From NCBI GenBank assembly GCA_016858145.1, contig JAEHOE010000007.1, forward strand, positions 124,001 through 188,000: a stretch of DNA of 64,000 nt, given 5' to 3'. This document shows positions 12,301 through 23,000 of this stretch, piece after piece. The position numbers and the translations under genes are program-made. Numbering within the stretch: position 1 is the first letter of the stretch; every line of letters starts with the position of its first letter. The notes beneath the pieces are model-generated. The model was not told the DNA's origin, ran no database searches, and saw only the letters and a list, made by a program, of their open reading frames with translations. The DNA is from Edaphochlamys debaryana. Lineage: Eukaryota > Chlorophyta > Chlorophyceae > Chlamydomonadales.

Positions 12301-15300
12301 TGCGGGCTACGGCGGGCAGCGGGGCTCCCCCGGACTCCGCCGTGTGACACAAGCACCGCCCGCTCCCTTCCCCTCCCCCCCACACACTCCGCCCGCACCG
12401 CACCCCTCTCCCCACACCCCACACCCCACACCCTACCCTAGGTACATTGCCGCCGAGCTGGCAGCCGCTCTGGGCACCACCCCCACCGCCCTGCACCGCC
12501 AAGTGAGTGCGCATGAGAGAGATGCGGGGCACATCTCTGCGTACCTCTGTGTACCTCTGTGTACCTCTGTGTACCTCTGTGTACCTCTGTGTACCTCTGT
12601 GTACCTCTGTGTACCTCTGTGTACCTCTTTGTACCTCTGTACCTCCGTGTGCCTCTCAAAGGATATAGTGAACGCCCCAAACCGGCCCCCACCCCCCGCC
12701 CCCACGGTGTGATGCCCCGCCCCCGCCCCCCCCCCCCTCCACCCCCTGCCCCGCCAGCCCCTGGGGGACATCATGCCCCAGCCCTGGGCCACGCTGCACG
12801 GGGGGTGGGTTAAGAGCCTGTCGTCGTACGGCCCCTCGGCCGCACTGGCGCCGGACGCCGTGATGCGCGGGTCGTGCCGCAGGTACGGCGGCGGTTGGTG
12901 GTTGGCGGTTGGCAGTTGAGTGCGCTGGGGTCGGCCCCCCCGCCCCCCTGACTAACCCCGTACCGCACCCCCCACCCCCCACCCCAGCGGCATCACCACG
13001 GTGCTGGGCAGCAGTCTCCGCATGCAGGGCTACTACCGCCTCACCATCAGCAGCACCGACGAAGCGGGTGAGAGGCCCCCGCCCCACTTACCCGCGACCC
13101 GGGCCCCGCCCCCGCTCGCCGCATGCAGCCCACACGCCCTCCGACGACGCGATCCCGCTCAGCAACACACACACACACACCCGGATCTCCCCCTGCCTTC
13201 CCCCCATCCCTTCTCACCGCCCCCACAGGCGAGGTGCGTCACATGCTGGAGGCCGCCCGCTCCTCCCGCGAGGCCGCCCTGTCGGAGCGGCGCATGGTGC
13301 TGACGGTGGACGCAGACGGCGTAATCACGGAGGCGGATGACGGACCCACGTGGTAGGGGTGGGGGGCAGAGGGGGAGGGGGTGGGGGGGGGAGGGGCCGG
13401 GGAGGGGGAGGCGGATGAAGGGCCCACATGGTAGGGGCGTGGGGGAGAGGGGGCCTGGGCGGGGCGGAGGAGGGAGGGCAAACGTGGTGGGGTTGGCTTG
13501 ACGACACGAAACGGCCATCCCCCTCCTCGCCTCCCCCATCCCTCCCAATGCCGCCATCCCCTGCTTCCTCCCCCCTCCCCACCCTTCCCCAGGCTCTACG
13601 GCTTCCCCCCTAAGTCCGTGGTGGGTCGGTCCCTGGCCGACATCATCACACTGCTGCGCCCCGCGCCCCCCCTGCCTTCTACGGACTCGGGCCGAGCGCC
13701 CACGGACCCCGGGGCCCAGAGCTCCTTCCCGGGTCAGGGCTTCCTGCCGGAGCTCTTCCCCTCCGCCTTTCCGGCGCCCGGGCCCACGCCGGGCCCAGGC
13801 CCGGGCCCGGGCCCGGGCCTGGGACCGGGGCAGGCCCTGGACGAGGACGAGGAGGAGGTCAGCGCCACCGAGCTCCTGGGCATGCTGATCTCGAAGTGAG
13901 GAGGGCTCGTGTTCGGTTGTGCGCCGTCCGGTTTTGCTGCGCCTGGTGTTTGGCCTTTGCTGGCGAAAGTAGAGCGTCGGCTCGGCTGGGAGACGGCTTC
14001 GCAGCTAATTGCACACCACCCAGCCCTCGCCCGTTTCCATGTCCACCGCACACCGAGCAGCTCCCACCAAGCCCACTCCACACGTTACACGCGCGCCCTC
14101 GCCCCCACCCCCTCCCCGCGGTCCGGACGTTCCCCCGCTCAGCTTCAACCTCCCCCCCCTCACCCCCCACCCCCCACCCCTCCACCCAGGGCCATGATGC
14201 ACGGCGGCGTGTCATGGCGCGTGGGCGTTACGCTGCCCACCGACGAGGCCGAGCTGGCGGCGCTGGGCCGCATGCGGGATGCCGTACTCGAGAAACGTAC
14301 GACACCCGCCATCATGGAGATCGAGGTATCTTTAGATACTACAGCCCTGGGGGCCTCGGAGTCCGACGAGGAGGGGGCCATCCTGAGCTCCGGCCTGAGC
14401 CTGGGGCCGGGCCTGAGCCTGGGGGCAGGGGCAGGATCGGCGGCGGCGGCGGTGGCGGCGGCGGCGGGGCTTGACGGCGTGCTGGCGAGGAGGTCTAGCG
14501 GCCTCCTGGTGGGGTCGTCGTCGGGCACGCTGACGGGTGCAGGGGGGATGCGGAGCAGCGCCGCGGGCGTTGGCGGAATGACCAGCCGGTTCGCCGCGGA
14601 GTTTGGCTTGGCGGCCGCCGCCGCCGGCGGCGGCGGCGGCGGCGGCGGCAGCGGCGCGGGGTTGGCGGGGGAGCGGCTGGCGTTGAGCCACCGGTTCCGC
14701 TCGATGGGGGCCAACAGCGGCAGCAGCGGCCTGGCGGCGGCGGCGACGGCAGCGGCGACGGCGGCGGCGGCGCGTGGCTCCACGCCCGGGGAGGGGCCTG
14801 GCGGGGCGGCGGAGGTGGCGCCGCAGCGGAGCCTGCGGGTGAGGGTGGACCCCGCGGCGCTGCCGGCGCCCGGCGGCGCCGCCTCTCCGGCCGCGCTGCT
14901 GGCGGGCGAGGGGTCTCAGACGCTCAGGTGGGTGGCACGGGGCTTCCTTGGGGGTGTGCGGGTTTGGCTCCGGGGTTTGGCCGCATCAAGTGGGATCGAC
15001 CGTGAGACCGACTGTCGTGTCGTGTGCGCGTGCTCGCTAGTGCCCGCCCGCTTCGTCTCTGCTGGGCTTGCGCACTGCCCATACATACGTCTCGCGCGTC
15101 ATCTAGATTGGGTCTTGCTGCACCTGCCACCGCAATGCGCCTCCACCTTTACCTCCGGCACACCACACTGCCGCCACACTACCACCACGCTACCGCCACA
15201 ATCCACCCAAACCCTCACCACACCCACCCGAGCTCCTCCACCTCTTCTCCTGGCCCGCCTGCCGCCTGCCGCCACCTTCCTTTCACCCCCCTCCATCCTT

Positions 15301-16986
15301 CTGCTCGCCACTGCACCGATTCCCAACCGGGGTTGGCAAAGCCTTCAAGCCCACCCACCTCTCACCTCACCTCTCCTCCTTGCCTTCCCTGCCGTGCTCC
15401 CCTTGTGCCTCCCTACCCCCCACCCCACGCTCTTTCGCTTCTCATATTCAAACACCCCCACCCCACCCCACCCCAGGCCGGGCGTGGCCGTGTCCCGCGT
15501 GCGCCGCAACAGCTGGCTGGCCATGGAGGGCCCCGACGGCGGCATCGTGGTCATCAGCGGCGCAGCGGCGGTTGAGGGCAGCCGCGGCAGCGTGCGCACC
15601 ACAGGCACCGGCCGCATGTCCCTCGACAACCCCTACCGCCGCCGCAGCCTAGACATGCCCGCGCCGCCGCACCCGGCGGCGGCGGCAGCGGCGACGGCGA
15701 CGGAGCGGCCGTCGACGGCGGTGGCGGCGGCGGCGGCGGCGGCTCCGCCGCCGCCGGTCCAGCCCCTGCAGTCGCTGCTGCCGGGAGAGGCGCCGCTGGA
15801 GCCGGTCGTGGCGGTGCCGCCAGTGCTGGCGGCAGCGGCGGCGGCGGCAGGCTCCAGGCCGCAGACGCCGCTGGGCGGCGCAGCGGCGGCGGCGGCGGCA
15901 GGTGCGGCAGCGGTGGAGGTGGAGGTGGACACGACCAAGAGCGCGGCGGAGGTCTGGGACGCCACCGCGGCCGTGCTGGTGGCGGCGTCAGCGGCAGGCG
16001 CGGACGTGGCGGCGGCGGCGGAGCCGCCCACGGCGGAGCCGCCGACGTCAACGCCGTCGCCGCCAGCGTCGACGTCAGGCTCCGACAGCGCCGCCAGCCT
16101 GCCGCACGTGTCGTCGTCTCGGTCCCTACGGGGCCTGCCAATGCCGCCGCCGGCGTCGCCGCCGCCGCCGCTTCCGCGGCCGGCGTCCGCGCGGTCCCCG
16201 TCGCCGGCGCAGGACTCCCTGCGGCTGCCGCCGCCGCCGCCGCCGTCGGCGTCGCCGCCGGAGGAGGAGGGCGACACGCTGGTCCTACCCATGGAGCGGT
16301 CAGAGGCGCTGGTCCCCATGTCACCTCGATCCGACGATTCCGACCAGGCCCTGGACCCCTTGGTCCTGGTCGGGCCGGCGGGAGGCAGCCGCGGGCCCAG
16401 CCCAGGCCCAGGCCCAGGCCCTGTCCAGGCCCGTGTCCCTGAACCCCACAACGGCCCCGGGCCCAGGCCCGGCTTCGAACAGCCTGGCAGCGGAGCGAGC
16501 GCCGGGCCCGTGGCGGAGGCGGCGGAGGGCGACGGCAGCTCGTCTGACCCCGCCGCTGCAGCGGCGCGGGCCGAGCCGCCGCCGCCGCCGCCGCTGAGCC
16601 CCCTGCCGCCCGGCTCCCGAGCGCAGTCCGCCGGCAGCCAGGGGCCACAGCCCCCGGCCTCCCCCGGCGGCAGCCGCCTCAAGCTCCTCGCCGCACGGCT
16701 CGTGCCCGAGTCCTTGCAACCAGCCGAAGGGACCCCCGCCGCCGCTGCCGCCGCGCCTGCACTCGATCCGCCTCAGAGGCACACGCCAGGGCCGCGGCTG
16801 CCGGACGCCGCCGCCAGCTCGGAGCTTCTGACGGCGCTGCTGTCGGCCAAGGCCAGCAGCGGCGCCGCCGCCGCCGCCGCCCCGCTCACGCGGCTGCTGT
16901 CGCGTTCGCGCCACAACACCGGCGACGGCGCCGGCGCCGCCGACGCCGTTTTCGACGCCGCCGCCGCCGACCCCGCCAGCCCCTTC

Positions 16987-17017
<31 letters not shown>

Positions 17018-20000
17018 TGCCCCTCTCTAGCGGCGGCGCCGCCGCGCCCCTCGGCGACGACGGCGACGGCGACAGCGTAGAGCTGCCGCCGTCGGTGGCG
17101 GAGGACGCCCGTGTGGTGGTGATCCGTGTGTCCCTGTGGAGGGCGGACATCTTGGCCCCCGTCTTGGAGCTGGACGGCAACGGCACGGTGGTGGCGGCCG
17201 TGGGTGACGACCTGGCGCCGCCGGGTGGGTGCCCGGTCCCGGGTGCGGGCGCGGGTCTGCGGGGCTGGCCCGAAGGGGCTAGACCGCAGGGATTCGCATG
17301 AGTTCCAGGATGGGATGGGATGGGATGGGGTTGGATGGGATGGGATGGGATTGTCTCGTGTGGCTGCGGGCCTGAGATGAGCGCGGCTGACGTGCTTCGG
17401 CCTGTGCCGGGTGACCATCAGGTCCGCTGACTCCGCCCTGCCCTCGTTGGCTCGCTCCACGCTCTACGTCACCTTACCTCCACGCTGCCGTCACCTCACG
17501 CCCCACGATTGCCACGAACCTTCCCCTTTCACCTTCCCCGTTCGCCCCTGATCCTGCCGCCGATCTGCCACCGCCCCCTGCCCTTCGTGCTCCCCCCCCC
17601 CCCGCGCCCCAGGCCTGCTCCTGGGCCTGCCCTCCACCGCCCTGCTCCACCGCAAGCTGCACACGCTGCTGGACCTGCCCGACAAGTCCGTGCCGGCGCT
17701 CTTCCACGAGCCGGGCACGGCGCGGCGGGGCGGGCTCAAGACCACCGCCAAGGAGGCGAGCAAAGTGGGCATCCTGAGAGAGGTGCGTGCGTGGAGGACG
17801 GGGGCGGGGCGTGGATTGGAGGGGGCGAGGAGGGGCCGTGGCCCTACACACTAGCCCCTCCAGCACCCCAACACCCCCGCTACCGCCCCCAACCCCGACC
17901 CCGCCGTCCCCAGGTGACTGCCAAGCACGCGGCCGACGGCTCCCCCGTGCAGCTCTCCCTCCAAGCCGTGGTCAACGACTCCCGCCCCAACAACACCTAC
18001 GTCGTGCTCAAGGCCCGCGAGCCGCCCCGCATCTCCCGGGCCGCCCTCCTCGCCTCCCTGCGCGCGCAGCCGGCCCCCGCCGCAGCCGCCTCCGCCCCGG
18101 GCCATGCCGAGGGCGCGGCCGCGGGCCCCGGTGCACGGGGCTTGGGTGGTGTGGGCGTGGGTGCGGGGGGTAGGGCGTTCGATCTGGGCCCCTTCGCTCC
18201 GTCGCCCCGTGGGGACGCGGCCGTCCGTGATGAGGCGGAGCTGGGGCGGATCAGCTGGTCCCAGGTGCTGGAGATGGAAGGTGTCGCAGGTACGGACGGG
18301 GCCCCGGAGCGGGGCCCGCGGAGGCCCAACCGCTCGTCCATCGACGTCGTGTCCAGCTCAGCGCGGCCGTCGTACGACACGTCGGCGCCGACGCTGCCCT
18401 CGCCGCTGCCGCTGTCCATGACCACGATGCAGCCCTCGCCGCTGCCCTCGCCGCTGCCGCCGTCAATGCCTTCCACGCTCCCGTCGCCGCTCCCGGCCTC
18501 GATGGCCTCCTCCCGCCCCTCACCCTTCCCCTCCCCGCTCCCGCAATCCGTGGCCTCCAACCTCCCTTCGCCGCTCCCGCCCCTCACCGTCTCCACCGTC
18601 CCTTCGCCGCTCCCCACGTCCATGGCTTCCACGGCCCACGGCCAACGAGACTCGGATTCTGCGGACCTAGAACTGAGGCTCACGCTCTCAAACCTAGGAC
18701 CCGACCTCGCTATCGGAACTATCGGAGAAGGAGGAGGAGGAGGAGGAGGCGCTGCAGGCGGCGGCAGCCCACACTACCACCACCGCCGTGCCTCCGGCAT
18801 CACGCTCGCGCCGCTGTCGCCGCTGCCCACGACGCCGCGGCCAGTCGGGCCCGCGGCCCTGCCCTCCAAAGCCCACGCCGACACGCCTTTCGCTGCGATC
18901 CAAGCCGAGCCCGAGCCGGGCCCGCGCGCCAGCGCCACACAGTACAATAGCTCCGAGGATAAGGACGGCCTCCAAAAGCAGGTCACTAATATGTCGGGCA
19001 AAAGCCGCGAATCCTCCCGATCCGTGGTTTCAATCGAGAGCTCGACGTCGTCCGAGCCGGCCGCGCCCGTGCCGGGCTGCCGGCGGCGCAGCCTCGACAT
19101 GCTGGGCCCCGGCGCGCGGCGCAGCACGGACGGCATGGCGCGGCGGCGCAGCACGGAGGGCATGGCAGCGCAGCACGGCTCCTTCACGCCCAGCCGCGTC
19201 GCCCGCGGCCGCCACAGCGCCAACGGCGTGGGCCCAGGCGGGCCCCAATCCCCGCCGCAGGCCCGGACCAGCCGCTTCGGCGCCCTTCCGTCGCCGGCCG
19301 CCGGTGACAAAGCCGGGGGCGGCAAGGCCGGGGCCGGGAGTGGGGGCGGGGGCGGAGGGGGGGGCGGGGGTGGGGAGGGTGTGGACAACGACGACGCTGC
19401 CAGTGTGGCGTCCGGAATGTCCGGAGCGTCCGGAGTGTCCGGAGTTTCGGAGGGGATGGACGCGGCCAACCCCATCGCCGATTACCGCAGGGGCAAGCGC
19501 TACAAGAAGCTGCTCAAGGTGGGCGGTTGGGTGGGTGGGTGGGTGGGTGGGAAGAGGATCTGGACGCGGTTATAACCGGACGGGGCAGCGCAAGCTCGTG
19601 GCATGGTTCAGTAGGGAGGGAGGGTGCTGTTGGCGCGGTTGGGTGTTGGGTGTAGCAGGGCGTTACACGGCTGCCGGGAGGGTACATGGTTGATTCCGTC
19701 AGACCTCTTTGTCGGCTCTCCTCCCGGCGCAGGTCCTCGAGTCCCCCGCCGTGCAGCGCGCTGCGCGGGACTTCACCTGGCAGGTGCGAACGCGCGTTCG
19801 GGATTGGGGATTCAGGGTTCCGGGTCCGAGGTTCGGGATTCGGGGTTCGGGATTCGGGATTCAGGCAGGTAGGCGGCGCATTTGCTCATTGCCTTCACCC
19901 TCCAGGCCCCGCTCGCCCCACACCACACAACACGACGATCCCACCCCCAACACCCGCCCCCATACCCCACACCCCACACCCGTCCCCCAGGCCCCGCTCG

Positions 20001-23000
20001 CCAACATGGTGCAGCTGCTCTCCAACCTGCTCGCCTTCCTGCTGCTCACCGTGCTGCTGCACCGCCAGTCGGCCGACGTGCGCGACCTCATCAACGCCAC
20101 CAGCACCAACCGCATCCTGCACGAGTCATTTATATTCATGCAGGTACGCGACATGTAATATAATGTATATCCAGATATTTATCGTGTGTACCTTGATTGC
20201 ATGCTGCCGGTTCGTCCGTTCTCACCGTTCACGCGTCTTTCTAGCGTCTTTCTATCGTCCTGTCTTCCTTGCTGATAATGCTGAATTGCTGTACCGTATT
20301 GCGGCCCCGGCGCCCCGCAGACGCTCAACAACATGTACGAGGGCACCTACCCGGCCTCGGGCTTCTACGCACCCGGCGACATGGCCAAACACGACGCCGG
20401 CCTCAAGGAGAACATCGACGACTTCGGGCGCCTGGCGGTGCACATCTACCAGGGTGGGGCCGAGGGTGTGAGGCCAGGAGTGGGGCCGAGGGTGTGGGGC
20501 GGAGGGTGCGGTGGGGCGGGGCTCTGGCGGGGGCGTGGGGCGGAGGGGCCGGGGTACGGGGGCAAGGGCCGAGGAGACGGGGCCGGCGGGGCGGGGCGGC
20601 GGGGTTCTGAAACTGGGCTGGTGTAGGTGCCGGGGACTCGGTTGGGAAGGGGAAGGGAAGGCAAGGAAGGAGATACGCCACTTGCTTCCCGGCCTGATCA
20701 CACCTCCGGCGCCCCATCCCCTCCGTCCTCCCTCCCCGGAAAGGCGTCGGCAACGCACGGCCGCCCGCCTCCCAGCCGTACAACCCAGATGACGCCCAGG
20801 TACGCGGGCTGGGCCCGTCTTGGGCCCGTCTTGGGCCCAGACCGCCACGGGGGTCCCTGCCGTGACTGAACGACAGCGAGCGCTGCGGATCCGCGTGACC
20901 GCGCACGTGTCTCATCCGCCTCACCTCCACCTTCCCCTTCTTGCCGTCCTCCCACACCCTGCCCTTAATCCCTGCAGCACATCTGGAACAAGCCCTTCCG
21001 CAACGAAACCGTCTTTTACTCTTCCACCGCGCCGTTCAACTCCACGCGCATCGAGTATCGGAACGCGTCGCTCTGGGACCTCGCCTCGTCGTACATCCAG
21101 TACGCTACGGAGGTACAGCACATGCACGCCACGTGGGGCGCAGAGTACGGCACGCTGGAGAACTGGGACGGTGCGTGGGGACACGCGGGCCTGCAGGGAG
21201 GGAGGGCCGGTTCGGGGCGGGAGGGGGGGGCCTCAGTGGGGAGGGGGCCCTCGTAGCGACAGGTGAAGGAGAGGGAGGACCAGGGCGTGGCGGGCCCCCT
21301 TGGAGCGAGCGCCTCGCTCCGGCGCTCCGCCCCCGTCCGCGCATACCCCGACCCCCTTCGCGTCGTCTTCAACCTCGAGGAAAGACTGCACCTTTCTCCC
21401 CTCTTTTGGGATGTAAACCCCTCCCTCCCCTCCGCGCCACCCTACCCGCCCGCCTGCAGCCTACCGCTGGGTGATGGCCAACGGCCTGACCGAGATGTTC
21501 GAAGGCCTGTCGGACGCCCTGCTGCAGCTGACGTACCACGCCATCGAACAGGCCGAGCAGCTTAACCACCTGCAGTTGATATTACTAATCCTGCAAGGCT
21601 GCGTCATCTGCACGCTGCTGGTCCTGTACATGTGAGCGGGCCTGTGCGGGCCACAGAGCGGGGCCCGGGGAGGGCCCCGGAGGGCCCTTGTGAGGGTACG
21701 GAGTGGGGCATCTTGCTAGTGGCTCGTACCCCTGCCTGCGGGCGGCGTACCGGGTTGTGGTGGAGTGGAGTGAGTCTTCTCGGTTGGAACTGGCTGGGCC
21801 CTACCGTCAACACGTGCTTCCCCCACGCCCGGTGCAGGTGGTGGCTGCAGCGGCGTGTGTCGCAGCAGCGCTACAACCTGTACGCGGTCTTCATGTGAGC
21901 GCGGAAGTTGGGGGGTGGATCAAGGGGCCTCAAGAAAAGGGGGCTCGTGTTGGCCTCCGTTCCGCGTGCTGCAACCGGGGTGCAGCACGCAACCCTGCTT
22001 GGCGCCAAGAAAGTGCCTCCGTGTAGGGTGTGTCCAGCACGGTTGCCCCTGGACAGGCGGTCAGGCGCCCGCACCGCACCGCTCATGCTCTGTCTTCAAC
22101 CCTGCGGTCCTCGGCTCCGCTTCCCGTGCCTCTGCCCCCGTTTCCGGCCCCCAGGACGGTGCCTGTGGGGCTGCTGAGGGCGCTGGCGTCCAAGTCGGTG
22201 CAGGTGGCGGACAACTCAGAGGGAGAGGTGCGTGGGGTATTGGCTGGAGGGAGAGGTGCGCGGGGGACAGTTTACAACCGCACCCTTCCAACCGCACCCG
22301 TGATGACATCAACGAAAGGCCTACACATGTCCATACCCAGGAGTGCCCTCCGTCATCACACTCACGCCCGTGCTCACGCCCTCGCGCCCCTCACCCTTCG
22401 ATCCGCACCTGCACGGCCGCGCCCTTCACCCTTCCAAACGCACCCTTTATAACGCACTCGCAGGGCTCCAGCGGCGATGAGGCGGAGATGGCCGCAGCTG
22501 ACATGCGGGCAGCGGCGGCTGTGGCGGCAAGCGGCTTGGACGCCGGGGAGGAGGACCGGCCGGAGAGCGGCGGCGACGGCACGCGACGTGGCGGCCGGAG
22601 CAGCAGCGGGGGCGGCGACGGCAACGGATCCTCCCGGCCCATCCGCATGACCCTGGCGAACAGGGGCACGGCAGGTGCGCCAACAGTGATCTGGCATGTC
22701 CAGCACACTAGCGCCCCGCAAGCCAACCAAGGTACCGGTACCAGCAATGGCGCCGTGCCCGTGGCGCCCACGGCCGCGGTGGTGCGGGCTGCTAACGGGC
22801 GGCTTGCGGCTGCGCGCTCCTGCCCGGCTAATGCCCTCGCGCCTCACGCACGGTCCCACGCCCCCACGGCCCCCGCAGGCCACGGCTCCCTCCGCACGAG
22901 GCTGAGCTCCCTGCTACCCTGGAAGTCCGCCGCCACCCCGCCCTCGCCCTCGCGCCGCTCCGGGCCCCGGCGGCGCCAGCTGGTGCCCTCCAACCACGAC

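Larger units (their letters stand above)
8936..14340 (+). other. Four successive PAS-like segments
   Basis: PAS-1 (exons 21-25) carries VFLINSAGIIQMANK, then ACSLLGYGKGELDGKNI and SIMPPPFAQRHNRYI. PAS-2 (exons 25-28) carries LYLLPSGMVAAMD, then FSEWTGFELGDIMGKDV. PAS-3 (exons 29-32) carries LIALTGPSGRIRYIA, then PLGDIMPQPWATLH. PAS-4 (exons 33-35) carries MVLTVDADGVITEA, then LYGFPPKSVVGRSLADI. Each has the pattern of a strand, then D/S-x-x-G-x-I, then a small-residue helix and GxxxxxLxG that marks PAS folds. PAS-1 is clearest. PAS-2 is interrupted by a Gly/Ala-rich insert of about 90 residues in exon 27. No haem or flavin ligand motif was recognised. Confidence 0.7.
14341..19518 (+). other. 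Very long disordered linker (Ala/Gly/Pro/Ser-rich)
   Basis: Exons 35, 36 and 38 (738, 1,748 and 1,605 coding bases) hold poly-Ala, poly-Gly and poly-Pro runs built of GC-only codons, acidic patches, and four basic Ser/Thr motifs: RRRSLDM near 15637, RRRSLDM near 19081, RRSTDGM near 19118 and RRRSTEGM near 19141. Short ordered-looking islands remain, for example VVVIRVSLWRADILAPVLE near 17110 and LHRKLHTLLDLPDKSVP near 17650. The linker is about 40% of the protein. It is expressed sequence only by inference, as the frame stays open across both long exons. Confidence 0.65.

Noticed and set aside
12541..12654. Regular short repeats as a CRISPR array
   Set aside because: Units are contiguous ten-mers without spacers, and the DNA is eukaryotic.
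12433..12813. Peptides made of YLCVPLCTSV or TEVHRGTQRY repeats on both strands
   Set aside because: They come from the ten-base intronic minisatellite, not from a gene.
15554..16648. Open frames of 364 and 349 residues on the - strand
   Set aside because: They are shadows of the poly-Ala/Pro linker exon of the Tmc-like gene: repeats of GCC/GGC codons read backwards.
19797..19866. Internal telomere-like tract
   Set aside because: Units are mixed GGGATTC/GGTTC forms, not the TTTTAGGG repeat of green algae, and they sit inside an intron.
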